The translations under genes and the position numbers were made by a program. From contig NZ_JADNRA010000018.1 in assembly GCF_015709525.1 (NCBI RefSeq), positions 1-64,000 on the forward strand: DNA of 64,000 bases. The letters are read 5' to 3'. The stretch is from Methylocystis sp. L43 (GTDB lineage Bacteria; Pseudomonadota; Alphaproteobacteria; Rhizobiales; Beijerinckiaceae). Of the stretch, positions 54,275 through 63,557 are shown one piece after another. A model generated the notes under the pieces. That model worked only from the letters and a program-made list of their open reading frames with translations, searched no databases and was not told where the DNA came from. Position 1 is the first letter of the stretch, and each line of letters opens with the position of its first letter.

Positions 54275-54640
54275 CTAATCGCAAACTCGTACCCGGCGAT
54301 AGTCGACGATCTCGCCCCACGGTCCAAGAACCGGCTTCCGGAGAAAATGGCACTCTCCATAGCCGTAATAGGCGTCGGCGTGGTCTGCCCAGGAGCCGCG
54401 ATAGGGCTCCGGCGCAAACCACGCTTCTCGCCCGTCATCATAGGGATCGTAGCCATGACCAAAGCTCTCGCTTTGGTTGCGGCCATCACCAAAGCTCTCG
54501 CTTTGACCCGGGCCATGACCAAAGCCTCCGCCTTGATAGGGAGCATGGCGTTCAGAGGAGTCGTCGCCCAGATCTTGCGCGACGACCGGGGTAGCTGCGA
54601 GCGCCAGGAGGACAGCGAGGACGAAAGGCTGGCGCGGCAT
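54275..54640 (-). CDS. Secreted Gly/Ser-rich protein with tandem repeats
   Basis: A 121-residue protein from the ATG at 54640, with GGAG upstream. Signal peptide MPRQPFVLAVLLALAATPVVA. The mature part has three imperfect ten-residue units (GHGPGQSESF, GDGRNQSESF, GHGYDPYDDG) and a Trp/Tyr-rich C terminus with two Cys (GECHFLRKPV and RVRVCD). No family is recognised. The DNA repeat of about 30 bases is present three times. Confidence 0.65.
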   Translation of the reverse strand: MPRQPFVLAVLLALAATPVVAQDLGDDSSERHAPYQGGGFGHGPGQSESFGDGRNQSESFGHGYDPYDDGREAWFAPEPYRGSWADHADAYYGYGECHFLRKPVLGPWGEIVDYRRVRVCD

Positions 54641-55200
54641 CTTGGCTCCGATCAAAGAAGAGCAGGCGCGGGGAGAACTTTCGTCAAAATCGCCTGCCCA
54701 TACCTGCACTCTGGCGCACGCCAGCTGAACCGGAGATGGCCGCGCCGTTCATTCGGCAGTCAGCTTTGCGGCGGGGCTGCCGAAACTCTGTAGGCGTCTG
54801 GGGCGCGACGCCAAAGCGTATCAATTTCGTCCAGGCTGATCTTTTTCGCGACTGCGCCGTTTCAAAAAGGCACACTTTTCGGCGTCTCATCCCCGCCGCC
54901 CACATCCAGTTGTCCATGAAATCGCTGTGCGTCCAGCGTCCAGCGAAGGAACGGCTCAAGCGCCGCCCGTTAGCACGCAATCTGCAGAATAACGAGATAT
55001 TGCGCCAAGTTGCGTCAAATTGGAACGTGCGGCGGCTACTTGTCGATGCCATTAGATGCGGCATTGAAAAGACAGTCATTCGGCAATGTGACCTGCCGCA
55101 CTGCTGAGCAATCAGGTTCCGACGCAAGTTGAGCGCAATCGGTCGGCCAAGCGGAAAGGCAACCCCCGCTTCAGGCCCAAAACTGGGGATTAGAGCGCTG
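54641..55200. other. 560-base stretch with no convincing gene
   Basis: Open frames exist on both strands (for example plus 54736-55107 and minus to 55607) but none shows motifs, a ribosome binding site or codon use like the neighbours. Composition is lower in GC than the flanks. It may be remnant sequence, or may hold an RNA or regulatory region for the IHF-like gene. Confidence 0.4.
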
Positions 55201-55677
55201 ATGTCGATCGCGAATCCAAAAGAGATGCTGAAGCCCTTCGTCGTGCGCGCCAATGGCGAGGAAGTCGAACATGATTTGGCGTCGCATGAAGACGGCGCGC
55301 GCGGCACGCTCACGCGCGAGGACATTGCGCTGGCGATCCATCGCCGGCTTGAAGGCATGTCCCGCCGCGAAGCCAAGCGCCTGACCGATCTGGTGATCGA
55401 GGAAATGGCGGCGACTCTGGCGTCCGGCGAGTCGCTCAAGCTGCACGACTTCGGCTCATTCATCGTGCGCACGAAACGCGAGCGCGCGGGCCGCAATCCG
55501 CGCACCGGCGCGCCCGTGCCGATCGAAGCGCGTCGAGTCATCACGTTCAAGGCGTCGCCCAATATGAAGGCGGCCATCAACGGCGAGATTCCTTTGGTGA
55601 AGGTCAAGAAGCGCGCGCGTGGCCGCCTCGCGCGGCAGAACGGCGGGGCCGAAGTCGTGAGAATCTGCGCCCCATGA
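55201..55677 (+). CDS. IHF/HU family DNA-binding protein with N- and C-terminal extensions
   Basis: A 158-residue protein. The core (about residues 37-130) is an IHF-alpha/HU fold: LTREDIALAIHRRLEGMSRREAKRLTDLVIEEM, LKLHDFGSFIVRTKRERAGRNPRTGAPVPI and RRVITFKASPNMKAAING. The DNA-intercalating RNPRTG turn is intact. In contrast to about 100 residues for typical IhfA, there are 36 extra N-terminal residues and a basic C-terminal tail (KVKKRARGRLARQ). The ATG at 55201 has no good ribosome binding site. It may be a second IHF-like paralogue. Confidence 0.8.
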   Translation: MSIANPKEMLKPFVVRANGEEVEHDLASHEDGARGTLTREDIALAIHRRLEGMSRREAKRLTDLVIEEMAATLASGESLKLHDFGSFIVRTKRERAGRNPRTGAPVPIEARRVITFKASPNMKAAINGEIPLVKVKKRARGRLARQNGGAEVVRICAP

Positions 55678-55715
55678 AATCTCGGTAGTCCGCGCTCCTC
55701 CCTGTGAGCGGATCA

Positions 55716-55760
55716 GGGGCCCGATCGTTCGCCGCACGCCCCGGCGAACCTTCGGGCCCT
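55716..55760 (+). terminator. Terminator after the IHF-like gene
   Basis: Nested stems GGGCCCGA...TTCGGGCCC outside and TTCGCCG...CGGCGAA inside form a long hairpin 38 bases after the stop, followed by TCTCTATTT. It also faces the convergent acyl-CoA synthetase gene. Confidence 0.75.
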
Positions 55761-55766
55761 CTCTAT

Positions 55767-57311
55767 TTAAGGCAGGGCCGCGCGATTGAGTTTGCCGTTG
55801 GCGTTGCGTGGCAGCGCGTCAAGAAACATGACCGCGCGCGGACATTTGTAGGCGGCGAGATGCGCGCGGCAGTAGTCTAGGATGGCGGTCTCGTCCCGCG
55901 CCGCGCCGTCTCGCGTCACGACATAGGCCTTGATGATCGTCGCGGTTGCGTCGCGCCCCGCCCGTTCCGCCGCCGCCGCGTCGACGACGCCGTTGATCTC
56001 AAGCAGCCTTTTCTCGACTTCCGCCGGCGAGACCCGGTATCCTCCCGCATTCATGACTTCGTCGACGCGGCCGTGGCGCCACATGTAGCCGTCGGCGTCG
56101 AATTCGACGAGATCGCCGGAGACGAACCACTTGCCGCGAAACGCCTCGCGCTCCTCGTCTTCACGGTTCCAATAGCCGAGCATCATTCCCGGATCGTCCC
56201 GGCGCACGGCCAAGAGGCCGGTTTCCCCCTGTGGAAGCGGAGTCTCGCCGCCCTCTTGCGGCAGCGCCGCCACCACCCTCCCCGGCTGCGGCCTGCCGGG
56301 CGAATCCGAGCGCACCGGCGCGGTCGGCCCGCTGGAGATGAAGGTCGAGATCTCGCTCATGCCGAAGGCTTCAAAAATCTCCTTTCCCGTACGGGCGCGC
56401 CAATCGGCGAGCAGGCTCGACGGCAGCGCCGCGCCCGCCGAGAGCGCGTGGCGCAGGCTCGATAGATTGGCGCTCTCCAGCGCGCCATATTTGAGGATCT
56501 GCCGAAAGACGCCGGGCACGGCGGCGAAGATCGTCGCGCGATAGGTTTCGATGAGACGCGGCCAGGCGGCAGGATCCGGATGCCCGTTGTAGAGCACCGC
56601 GCTGGCCCCGGCAGACAGCGGATCGACGACGCCAACGCCAAGCGTATAGGTCCAATTAATGGCGCCGGCGTGCAACATCACGTCGCCGGGACCAAGCCCC
56701 GTCCAATGCTCCCGCATCGGCCGCCGGCCCCAAGCGGCGCGATGCGCATGCAATACGCCTTTCGGCCGGCTCGTCGTGCCGGAGGTGTAAACGAGATAAG
56801 CGGGATCGTCGGCGGCGGTGTCGACATAGTCCGGAAGGGGCGCGCTCTCGGCGAGCCGCGCCAGATCGGCGCCGCGCAGGACGCAGATGTCACCGCTATG
56901 CGCCTCATTCTCGAAGGATGCGCCCAACGCCAGCGCGGACGCGCCGCAATCGCGCGCCATGAACTCAGCTTCTTCGAAGGTGAGCTGAGACGACGCGAGC
57001 AGCGCCACATAGCCGGCGGCGATCGCCGCGAAATAGGCGAGCGCGGCATTGGCCTCATTGCCCATACGGATCATGATTCGCGCGCCGGCCGGAAAGCCGA
57101 GCGACCGCAAACCTGCGGCCAGTCGCCGCACTTTCAGATCGAGCTCCGCGTGGGTCCAGCGCTGCGCGCCTGCGTCGCCAACGACCGTGAGCGCCGTGGC
57201 GTCGGGCCGCAGCCGCGCATTGGCGGCGAGGCAATAGCGCGCGAGATTGAAGTGGGCCGGAACGGGGTCGAGCATGAGAGAAATCTTCGCAGTCACATCG
57301 CGTTCTGGCAT
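55767..57311 (-). CDS. AMP-forming acyl-CoA synthetase/ligase
   Basis: A 514-residue ANL-superfamily enzyme that activates a carboxylic acid as acyl-AMP and transfers it to CoA. Motif A3 is YTSGTTSRPKG (175-185); EAFGMSEISTF, then SGDLVEFDADGYMWRHGRVDEVMNAGGYRVSP and the catalytic Lys507 in NGKLNRAALP follow. The overall pattern resembles benzoate- or medium-chain acyl-CoA synthetases rather than Acs. An ATG at 57275 (MLDPVPAHFN) is an alternative start. No pathway gene adjoins. Confidence 0.9.
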   Translation of the reverse strand: MPERDVTAKISLMLDPVPAHFNLARYCLAANARLRPDATALTVVGDAGAQRWTHAELDLKVRRLAAGLRSLGFPAGARIMIRMGNEANAALAYFAAIAAGYVALLASSQLTFEEAEFMARDCGASALALGASFENEAHSGDICVLRGADLARLAESAPLPDYVDTAADDPAYLVYTSGTTSRPKGVLHAHRAAWGRRPMREHWTGLGPGDVMLHAGAINWTYTLGVGVVDPLSAGASAVLYNGHPDPAAWPRLIETYRATIFAAVPGVFRQILKYGALESANLSSLRHALSAGAALPSSLLADWRARTGKEIFEAFGMSEISTFISSGPTAPVRSDSPGRPQPGRVVAALPQEGGETPLPQGETGLLAVRRDDPGMMLGYWNREDEEREAFRGKWFVSGDLVEFDADGYMWRHGRVDEVMNAGGYRVSPAEVEKRLLEINGVVDAAAAERAGRDATATIIKAYVVTRDGAARDETAILDYCRAHLAAYKCPRAVMFLDALPRNANGKLNRAALP

Positions 57312-57392
57312 TCGACGCCAGCTTGGGCAAGAGCGCCGTCATTCGGAGCGGCGACATCGTATCGATTTGAGATTGACGCGCGCCAGGACGAG

Positions 57393-57920
57393 ATGCACGG
57401 CTTTGGCATGACCAGCTATGTCGCGCTGTTACGCGCCGTGAATGTCGGGGGAACCGGCAAACTCGCCATGACCGAACTCAAGGCGATATGCGTCGACGCT
57501 GGTTTCGATCATGTCCAAACTTATATCGCGAGCGGAAACGTCGTCTTTGAAAGCAAAGCCTCTCCAAAAAGGATAAAGTCGGAACTGGAGGCGAGACTGC
57601 TCGCCTATGCCGGAAAGCCCGTCGCGGTTTTTGTGCGCACCGCCGATGAAATGCAGGCGGTTCTCAACCAAAATCCCTTCCCGGAAAAGCCGGCCAATTT
57701 CACCGTGGCGATTTTCCTCGACGCCCCGCCGCCGCCCGACGCATTGGATCGCGCCAAAGGCAAAGCGGACGAGGAAATGCATTTGGGATCACGCGAGATT
57801 TACGTTCACTATGGCGCAGGGATGGGGCGCTCGAAACTCGAAATTCCGGCTGCCATGCATGGCACGGCGCGAAATATGCGCACGATCGCAAAACTCGTCG
57901 ACATGGCGCGCAAAATTTGA
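57393..57920 (+). CDS. DUF1697 family protein
   Basis: A 175-residue soluble protein with family motifs YVALLRAVNVGGTGKLAMTELKAI, HVQTYIASGNVVFES and EIYVHYGAGMGRSKL, then GTARNMRTIAKL. The function is unknown. The ATG at 57393 has AGGACGAG upstream and is preferred over the ATG at 57408. It is divergent from the acyl-CoA synthetase gene and convergent with the AraC regulator. Confidence 0.93.
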   Translation: MHGFGMTSYVALLRAVNVGGTGKLAMTELKAICVDAGFDHVQTYIASGNVVFESKASPKRIKSELEARLLAYAGKPVAVFVRTADEMQAVLNQNPFPEKPANFTVAIFLDAPPPPDALDRAKGKADEEMHLGSREIYVHYGAGMGRSKLEIPAAMHGTARNMRTIAKLVDMARKI

Positions 57921-57951
57921 GAATGCGCGCCGACGCCCAGGCAAGGCGGGA

Positions 57952-58896
57952 CTATTTGCTGCCTGCACGCATCTCGCTGGCGGACTGTCCGAACCGCCGA
58001 CGGAACGCGCGGCTGAAATGGGAGAGATCGTTGAACCCCCAGCGGTAGGCGAGTTCGCCGATCGGCGCACAAGGGTCGGCGCAGAGGTCGCGGCGACAAT
58101 TCTCAAGACGCCTGGCCCACACATAGCGCATCAGCGAGAGCCCCTCGACTTCGAACAGCGAATTGAGATAGCGCGACGAGAGGCCCAGCCGCTGCGCCGC
58201 CATCGCCGGATCGAGCCGCGGATCGCCGAGGCGGCTCTCGATGAACCGCTTCACCCGCCGCAGCGTGGCCTGCCGCCCTCGGTCTATCCGGTGATGTTCG
58301 CTGGGCTCTAAGAGCGACAAGGCGATCAGATCGGCGCAGTGACTGGCCATCGCATCGAAGGATTCCCCGGTCAACTCGCCCGCATGGGCGGCGAAGGACC
58401 GAATGTAAGACACGGCCATCGCGCCGACTCCCGCGGCGCCAGCGACGCGCAACGCCGCGCAGCGGTCGACCTCGGGCGAGAACGCGCGCGTCGTCGCGCG
58501 CGGCAGCGAGACAATCAGCTTGGAGAATTTTCCCGGGCAGTGAATCTTATGCGGCCGCGTCGCATCGTAAACTGTCATCTCGCCGGGCTTCAACGAGACT
58601 TGGCGTCCGTCCTGCTCCAGAAAATATTCGCCTGAAAGCAGTACGGCGGCGAGATAAACATCATGGCTGTCGGGGAGCGACGGCCGCTTGGGCTTTTCTA
58701 TCGAAATGGCGTTTGAGCGGATCGAAGAAAGCCGAACACCCTTCCCCCCATAGATTGTCATTTCGTTGAACAGCCGTTGCGCCGGAAGAGGACGCACGTC
58801 GACGCGGGCGTATTCGCGTCCGATCACCTCGCATAGCCAATCCCGTCGCCTATTCGGCGGCGCGTGCTCGGTCGAAAGGATCTGCGCCTTCGTCAT
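57952..58896 (-). CDS. AraC family transcriptional regulator
   Basis: A 314-residue regulator. The N-terminal part (about 1-190) is a cupin-like effector domain of the AraC-binding-like type (GEMTVYDATRPHKIHCPGKFSKLIVSLPR). Residues 215-314 hold the two helix-turn-helix motifs (AAQRLGLSSRYLNSLFEVEG and ELAYRWGFNDLSHFSRAFRRRFG). The ATG at 58896 has AGGGAG six bases upstream. It lies divergent to a small membrane-protein gene and probably controls it and itself. Confidence 0.92.
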   Translation of the reverse strand: MTKAQILSTEHAPPNRRRDWLCEVIGREYARVDVRPLPAQRLFNEMTIYGGKGVRLSSIRSNAISIEKPKRPSLPDSHDVYLAAVLLSGEYFLEQDGRQVSLKPGEMTVYDATRPHKIHCPGKFSKLIVSLPRATTRAFSPEVDRCAALRVAGAAGVGAMAVSYIRSFAAHAGELTGESFDAMASHCADLIALSLLEPSEHHRIDRGRQATLRRVKRFIESRLGDPRLDPAMAAQRLGLSSRYLNSLFEVEGLSLMRYVWARRLENCRRDLCADPCAPIGELAYRWGFNDLSHFSRAFRRRFGQSASEMRAGSK

Positions 58897-59030
58897 CGAT
58901 AACTCCCTGGAACCGCAGCGGACGGCCGTTTCAGACAAGTTTATCAGCCGTCCCGGTCAAGCGCTTTCTTGCAGAACGGGGCATGTATCGAGCTTCCGGC
59001 GATCGGCCGAGAAGAACCGAGGATGTCGTG

Positions 59031-59486
59031 ATGCCGGAAAACCCGCGATCGGTCCAAGAAAACAACATTATTCTGCTAAGGGGCGCCGCCGTGTGGGTGC
59101 TCGTCGCGCTCGTTCTGGCCTGGTGTCTGGTGGCGCTCAAGATGGAGGCGCCGTTCATCTCGGCGATCTTTCCTGGGAAATTCTCGCGCGTCTTGCAGGC
59201 CCATATCGACTTCCTGCTGATGAGCGCGCTCCTGCTCGGCTTCTACGGAACGCGCATTCCTTTCGCCCGGCCCTTGCGCTGGGCGATGGTCGTGGGCGCA
59301 TTCACCAATTCGAGCCTGTTCGTCTTGCAGGCGGCCTTTCCAATCCTCGACGGTCCGCCGGCCGAAGGCTGGGGTCCGGATTTGTTCAGGCTCTATCTCA
59401 TGGTGAGCATCGTAACGACCAGTTTCGGTTTCGCCGGCGCCTGCCTCACCGTCCTGCGCATAAGTTTCCGTCCGAAACCCTCATGA
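59031..59486 (+). CDS. Four-helix membrane protein next to an AraC regulator
   Basis: A 151-residue protein with four predicted membrane segments (about residues 17-37, 61-78, 88-107, 124-145). His residue in RVLQAHIDFLLMSALLLGF within segment 2 and the overall size recall heme-binding styrene-oxide isomerase-like proteins (StyC), but the resemblance is weak. An upstream ATG at 58983 is possible. It is divergent from the AraC gene by 134 bases, a typical regulator/target arrangement. Confidence 0.6.
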   Translation: MPENPRSVQENNIILLRGAAVWVLVALVLAWCLVALKMEAPFISAIFPGKFSRVLQAHIDFLLMSALLLGFYGTRIPFARPLRWAMVVGAFTNSSLFVLQAAFPILDGPPAEGWGPDLFRLYLMVSIVTTSFGFAGACLTVLRISFRPKPS

Positions 59487-59520
59487 CCCCAATTAGATCC
59501 GACGCAGTTCGGCGGAATAT

Positions 59521-60462
59521 CTAATCGAACAGGCTGGAGACGCTCTCTTCCCTGGCGGTTCGGGCGATCGCCTCGCCGATCAGGTGGCCGATCGGAATGA
59601 CGCGAATGTTGGGAGCGGCTTCGACCGCAGCCGTCGCGCGGATCGTGTCGGTGACGACAAGCTGCCTCAGCTTAGAGTTGGCGATGCGCTCCGCCGCCGC
59701 GCCCGACAGCACGCCATGGGTAATGAAGGCGTAGACGGAGCCGGCGCCCGCCGCGAGCAGGGCTTCGGCGGCGTTGCACAGCGTTCCCCCCGAATCGACG
59801 ATATCGTCGATCAGGATGCAGTTGTGGCCGCTGACGTCGCCAATGATGTTCATGACCTCGGAGTCGCCGGCGCGCTCGCGGCGCTTGTCGACGATGGCGA
59901 GCGGCGCGTCGATGCGCTTCGCCAGCGCCCGCGCGCGCACCACGCCGCCGACGTCCGGCGACACGACCATGACATTCTTGAGCTCAAGGTGGGACTTGAT
60001 GTCCGCCACAATGACTGGCGCGGCGAAGAGATTGTCCGTTGGAATGTCAAAGAAGCCCTGAACCTGGCCGGCGTGTAGATCCACGGTCAGAACGCGGTCC
60101 GCGCCCGCCCGCGTGATCAGATTGCTGACGAGCTTGGCCGAGATCGGCGTGCGCGGCCCCTGTTTGCGGTCCTGGCGGGCGTAGCCGAAATAGGGAATGA
60201 CCGCCGTGATGCGACGCGCTGAGGCGCGGCGCAGCGCGTCGATCATGATCAGGAGCTCCATCAGGTGGTCGTTGGCTGGCGCGGAGGTGGACTGGATCAC
60301 GAACGTGTCCTGGCCGCGCACATTCTCAAGGATTTCGACCCAGATTTCCTGGTCGGCGAAGCGGCGAACCTGGGCGCGACAGAGCTGAACGCCCAGGTGG
60401 GCGGCGATCGCCTCCGCCAGCGGCCTGTTGGAGTTGCCCGCCAGGAGTTTCATCGCCGCCAT
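59521..60462 (-). CDS. prs: Ribose-phosphate pyrophosphokinase Prs
   Basis: A 313-residue enzyme making PRPP from ribose 5-phosphate and ATP for nucleotide, His and Trp synthesis. It has [16 protein letters not shown] at the N terminus, the flexible loop [30 protein letters not shown], and the PRPP-binding loop [13 protein letters not shown]. An ATG at 60453 (MKLLAGN) is an alternative start. Usual length for the family. Confidence 0.96.
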   Translation of the reverse strand: MAAMKLLAGNSNRPLAEAIAAHLGVQLCRAQVRRFADQEIWVEILENVRGQDTFVIQSTSAPANDHLMELLIMIDALRRASARRITAVIPYFGYARQDRKQGPRTPISAKLVSNLITRAGADRVLTVDLHAGQVQGFFDIPTDNLFAAPVIVADIKSHLELKNVMVVSPDVGGVVRARALAKRIDAPLAIVDKRRERAGDSEVMNIIGDVSGHNCILIDDIVDSGGTLCNAAEALLAAGAGSVYAFITHGVLSGAAAERIANSKLRQLVVTDTIRATAAVEAAPNIRVIPIGHLIGEAIARTAREESVSSLFD

Positions 60463-60687
60463 ATAAATCCATCCCCGCGCCTTAAACGCCGCGGCGTCAT
60501 AGCAGCGATGGCGGCTGCGAACAATATGACGCCGGGATGTCGAAAAATTTCGGCAGGATTGCCTCTTGGACGGGTAATGCTCTAAATGATGCCAGCGGCC
60601 TCACCGATGCGCGGCGGGCCGGGGGGCTTTTGCGCCTTCACCCATCTCGTCCCACTTTTCCGCAGTAGACAGGCGTCGCTTCCGAAA
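60463..60687. other. Intergenic region between prs and mnmA
   Basis: 225 bases between divergent genes. An in-frame ATG at 60586 would extend MnmA by 34 residues unlike the family. No RNA gene is recognised; it should hold both promoters. Confidence 0.45.
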
Positions 60688-61920
60688 ATGACGAATAGCG
60701 TATCGGATCATGCGCCGCAGCCTGCCTCGCCGCGCGAGACGCGCGTCGTCGTCGCGATGTCCGGCGGCGTCGACTCGAGCGTCGTCGCGGCTCTGCTGCA
60801 GGAGCAGGGCTATGACGTCGTCGGCGTCACGATGCAGCTTTATGACCACGGCGAGGCCACCCACCGCAGGGGCGCCTGCTGCGCCGGGCGCGACATCCAC
60901 GACGCCCGAAATGTTGCGGCGCGGCTCGGCATTCCGCACTTCGTTCTCGATTACGAGAGCAAGTTTCGCGAGAAGGTGATCGACGAATTCGCCGCGAGCT
61001 ACGCCAACGGCGAGACTCCCGTGCCCTGCGTCGCCTGCAACCAGTTCATCAAATTCGCTGATCTCATGGAGACGGCGAAGGATCTTGGCGCGCACGCGCT
61101 CGCGACCGGCCATTACATTTCGGCCCGCGACGACGGACGTGGCGGCCGAGCGCTCTACCGCGCCAAGGATGCGGCGCGCGACCAGAGCTATTTCCTGTTC
61201 GCGACAACGCGCGAGCAGCTGCGGATGCTGCGCTTTCCGCTTGGCGACTATGCCAAGGCCGAAGTTCGCGACATGGCCCGCCGCTTCGGTCTCGAGGTCG
61301 CCGACAAGCCGGACAGCCAGGACATCTGCTTCGTGCCGACCGGGCGCTACACCGATATCGTCGAAAAGCTCGCGCCCGCTTCGGTGGTGCCCGGAGAAAT
61401 CGTGCATCTCGACGGCCGTGTGCTGGGGCGCCACGCCGGCGTCATCCACTACACCATCGGGCAGCGCCGCGGCCTGGGATTAGGCGCTAAAGTGGCGGGC
61501 CGCGACGCGGAGCCGCTTTACGTTTTGCGCCTCGACGCCGCGAAAGCTCAGGTCGTGGTCGGGCCGCGCGAGGCGCTGGAGACGCGCGCGGTGAAGCTGC
61601 GCGACGTCAACTGGATTGGCGAAGGGGCGCTCTCGTCGCTGCCGCCTCAGGGCATCGACATCATGGCGCGCGTGCGCTCGACGCGGCCGCCGGTTCCCGC
61701 GCGGCTGATCGCGGGAGAGGACGGCGGCGCTCTGGTGGTCTTCGCGTCGAGCGAATTCGGCGTTTCGCCGGGACAGGCTTGCGTGTTCTACGACGCTGAC
61801 GAGAACGAAGCGCGCGTGCTCGGCGGCGGATTTATCGCCGCAATCGAGCCTGCAACAATACCGATGACATCACATGCGCCGCCTCTGCGCGCCGCAGAAG
61901 CGCGAAGGTCGCCTCGATGA
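60688..61920 (+). CDS. mnmA: tRNA-specific 2-thiouridylase MnmA
   Basis: A 410-residue enzyme that thiolates U34 of tRNAs for Lys, Glu and Gln. The PP-loop is SGGVDSS (25-31). The catalytic cysteines are Cys117 in VACNQFIKF and Cys214 in SQDICFVP, which pair as persulphide and disulphide. [12 protein letters not shown] and the C-terminal beta-barrel are present. The last residues overlap the ATG of the methyltransferase gene (ATGA). Confidence 0.96.
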   Translation: MTNSVSDHAPQPASPRETRVVVAMSGGVDSSVVAALLQEQGYDVVGVTMQLYDHGEATHRRGACCAGRDIHDARNVAARLGIPHFVLDYESKFREKVIDEFAASYANGETPVPCVACNQFIKFADLMETAKDLGAHALATGHYISARDDGRGGRALYRAKDAARDQSYFLFATTREQLRMLRFPLGDYAKAEVRDMARRFGLEVADKPDSQDICFVPTGRYTDIVEKLAPASVVPGEIVHLDGRVLGRHAGVIHYTIGQRRGLGLGAKVAGRDAEPLYVLRLDAAKAQVVVGPREALETRAVKLRDVNWIGEGALSSLPPQGIDIMARVRSTRPPVPARLIAGEDGGALVVFASSEFGVSPGQACVFYDADENEARVLGGGFIAAIEPATIPMTSHAPPLRAAEARRSPR

Positions 61921-62639
61921 GCGAAGCAAGAAATTTTTTGCGCGAAGTCGAAACGCTGGACAACGGCAATGTCGAGGCCGCCTATGCGCGCTGGGCGCCG
62001 ATATATGATCTGACGTTCGACATTTTGTTGAAGCCAGGCCGTCGCGCCGCCGCCGCGGCCGCGTCCAACACGACCGGACCGGTCCTCGACGTCGGCGTCG
62101 GCACGGGACTCGAACTGCCGATGTTTTCGGCCAATGCGCAGGTCGTCGGCGTCGATCTGTCGGAGCCGATGCTGCGCCGCGCCGCGCAGCGCGTGCGTCG
62201 CGAGCGTCTCTCCCATGTCGCCGGCCTCGTGAAAATGGATGCGACGCGAATGGCGTTCTCCGACGCGAGTTTCGGCTGCGTCGTGGCGCCTTACGTCCTG
62301 ACGGTCGTGCCGGAGCCGCAAGCAATGCTCGACGAACTCGCGCGCGTGCTGCGGCCAGGCGGCGAGATCGTGCTCGTCAATCATGTGAGCGGCAAGGACG
62401 ACGCCATCGCGCTATTCGAGGCGTGGCTCGACCGCCATATGGCGCCGAAGCTCGGCTGGCGTCCGCAATTTCCCTGGTCGATCATCGGCGACTGGATCGA
62501 TCGGAACCCGCAGATGAGGCTCGTCGAGCGCCGCCCGCTTCAGCCCTTCGGTCTGTTTACGCTGACGCGGATCGCGCGCCTCCCTGCGGAGAGAAAAGAA
62601 CGCGAAACGTCCGAGCCAATGGAGTTAGCGCTCGCCTAG
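61917..62639 (+). CDS. SAM-dependent methyltransferase, PmtA-like phosphatidylethanolamine N-methyltransferase
   Basis: A 240-residue class I methyltransferase. Motif I is [13 protein letters not shown] (about residues 60-72), then [14 protein letters not shown] and [13 protein letters not shown]. The N-terminal [21 protein letters not shown] matches bacterial PmtA of the Rhodobacter type, which makes phosphatidylcholine by three methylations. UbiE-like or other methyltransferases share the fold, so the substrate is not proven. It overlaps mnmA by four bases. Confidence 0.8.
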   Translation: MSEARNFLREVETLDNGNVEAAYARWAPIYDLTFDILLKPGRRAAAAAASNTTGPVLDVGVGTGLELPMFSANAQVVGVDLSEPMLRRAAQRVRRERLSHVAGLVKMDATRMAFSDASFGCVVAPYVLTVVPEPQAMLDELARVLRPGGEIVLVNHVSGKDDAIALFEAWLDRHMAPKLGWRPQFPWSIIGDWIDRNPQMRLVERRPLQPFGLFTLTRIARLPAERKERETSEPMELALA

Positions 62640-62704
62640 CGAATCTCTCAGACGCCACTGGCGCCGCGCTCGACGTAGCGCTACATTCAGTACGCGGCGC
62701 TGCG

Positions 62705-62852
62705 GGGTGCGTGCAGGACTATTATTCCCCGGGGCCTTATCGATCCTTATGGGAGCTGTCCCTGGCCTCGCTCGTGGGCTTGGTCATATGGCGCCCACCT
62801 ACGTTGTAGGTTCCCGGGATCGATGTCCCACGGCTCTTGTGGCCCGCACTCT
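62705..62852 (+). ncRNA. ssrS: 6S RNA
   Basis: A long imperfect hairpin fits alphaproteobacterial 6S RNA. An end stem GTGCG/CGCAC (62708-62712 and 62845-62849) and the closing stem GGGCCTTATCGATCC/GGGATCGATGTCCC (about 62732-62745 and 62816-62829) enclose a large bulge and the apical ACCTAC-GTT-GTAGGT hairpin (62797-62811). The gene lies directly upstream of the folate cyclo-ligase gene, the classic 6S RNA location. It mimics an open promoter and sequesters sigma-70 RNA polymerase. Confidence 0.85.
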
Positions 62853-62874
62853 CCTTCCCTGTTATTGCTCTCGC

Positions 62875-63477
62875 ATGAGCGATTTGAAAGCCGAGCTGCG
62901 GCGCCGCTCGCTGGCGCGCCGCGATCTCATCACGCCGCACGAAGCGCATGAGGCGGCCGCGTCCGTCGCGCGCCGGGGCGTCGCGCTGGTCGCCGGCTTT
63001 GCGCGCGATGCGAAACTGAACGCGCCGCCTGTCGTTTCCGTCTATTGGCCGATCCGCAGCGAGTTGAACACGCGCCCGCTCATCGATGCGCTCGCCGCCG
63101 AAGGTTACCGCGTGACCTTGCCGGTCATGCACAAGGTGCGTCAGCCCTTAGTCTTTCGCGCCTTCGCGCCTGGCGACGACCTCGTCAAAGGGCCGTTCGG
63201 CCTGTCCGAGCCCTCCGACGACAAGCCGGCATATGATCCCGATATTGTATTTTCGCCGCTCGCCGCCTTTGATCGGCGCGGTTTTCGGCTGGGCTATGGC
63301 GGCGGCATCTATGACGCGACGCTTTCTACCCTTCGCGCCAAAAAGCCGGTCGTCGCCGTCGGCCTCGCCTATTCCTGCCAGGAAGCCGACGTCGTGCCGA
63401 TCGAGCCGCATGACCAGCGGCTCGACGCCGTCATGACCGAGCAGGAGACGCTGCGGTTCGCAACCGCCGTCGCGTAG
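62875..63477 (+). CDS. 5-formyltetrahydrofolate cyclo-ligase
   Basis: A 200-residue enzyme (MTHFS/YgfA) that returns 5-formyl-THF to 5,10-methenyl-THF with ATP. It has KAELRRRSLARRD at the N terminus, VSVYWPIRSELNT, and RLGYGGGIYDATL in place of the usual GYGGGYYDR. The ATG at 62875 starts about 23 bases after the 6S RNA. The stop TAG is the first half of the TAGAGC palindrome that follows. Confidence 0.93.
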   Translation: MSDLKAELRRRSLARRDLITPHEAHEAAASVARRGVALVAGFARDAKLNAPPVVSVYWPIRSELNTRPLIDALAAEGYRVTLPVMHKVRQPLVFRAFAPGDDLVKGPFGLSEPSDDKPAYDPDIVFSPLAAFDRRGFRLGYGGGIYDATLSTLRAKKPVVAVGLAYSCQEADVVPIEPHDQRLDAVMTEQETLRFATAVA

Positions 63478-63488
63478 AGCGCGCTCTA
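63475..63488. repeat. Minimal TAGAGC/GCTCTA palindrome over the stop codon
   Basis: TAGAGC-GC-GCTCTA, the same terminal pair that bounds the 115-bp element at 26476-26590, here collapsed to two bases between the arms. It again overlaps the stop codon of the upstream gene. Confidence 0.6.
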
Positions 63489-63557
63489 AACTTTGGGAGT
63501 CGATCAATTTATCTGCATTTGGGCGATGCCGCTCAAATGCAGCCTGATCTAGGGCGC

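Noticed and set aside
54684-55607. 307-codon minus-strand frame over the IHF-like gene
   Set aside because: Antisense to a clear IHF/HU core and composed of random-looking sequence.
56580-57392. In-frame upstream extension of the DUF1697 gene
   Set aside because: Antisense to the acyl-CoA synthetase; family length and the ribosome binding site place the start at 57393.
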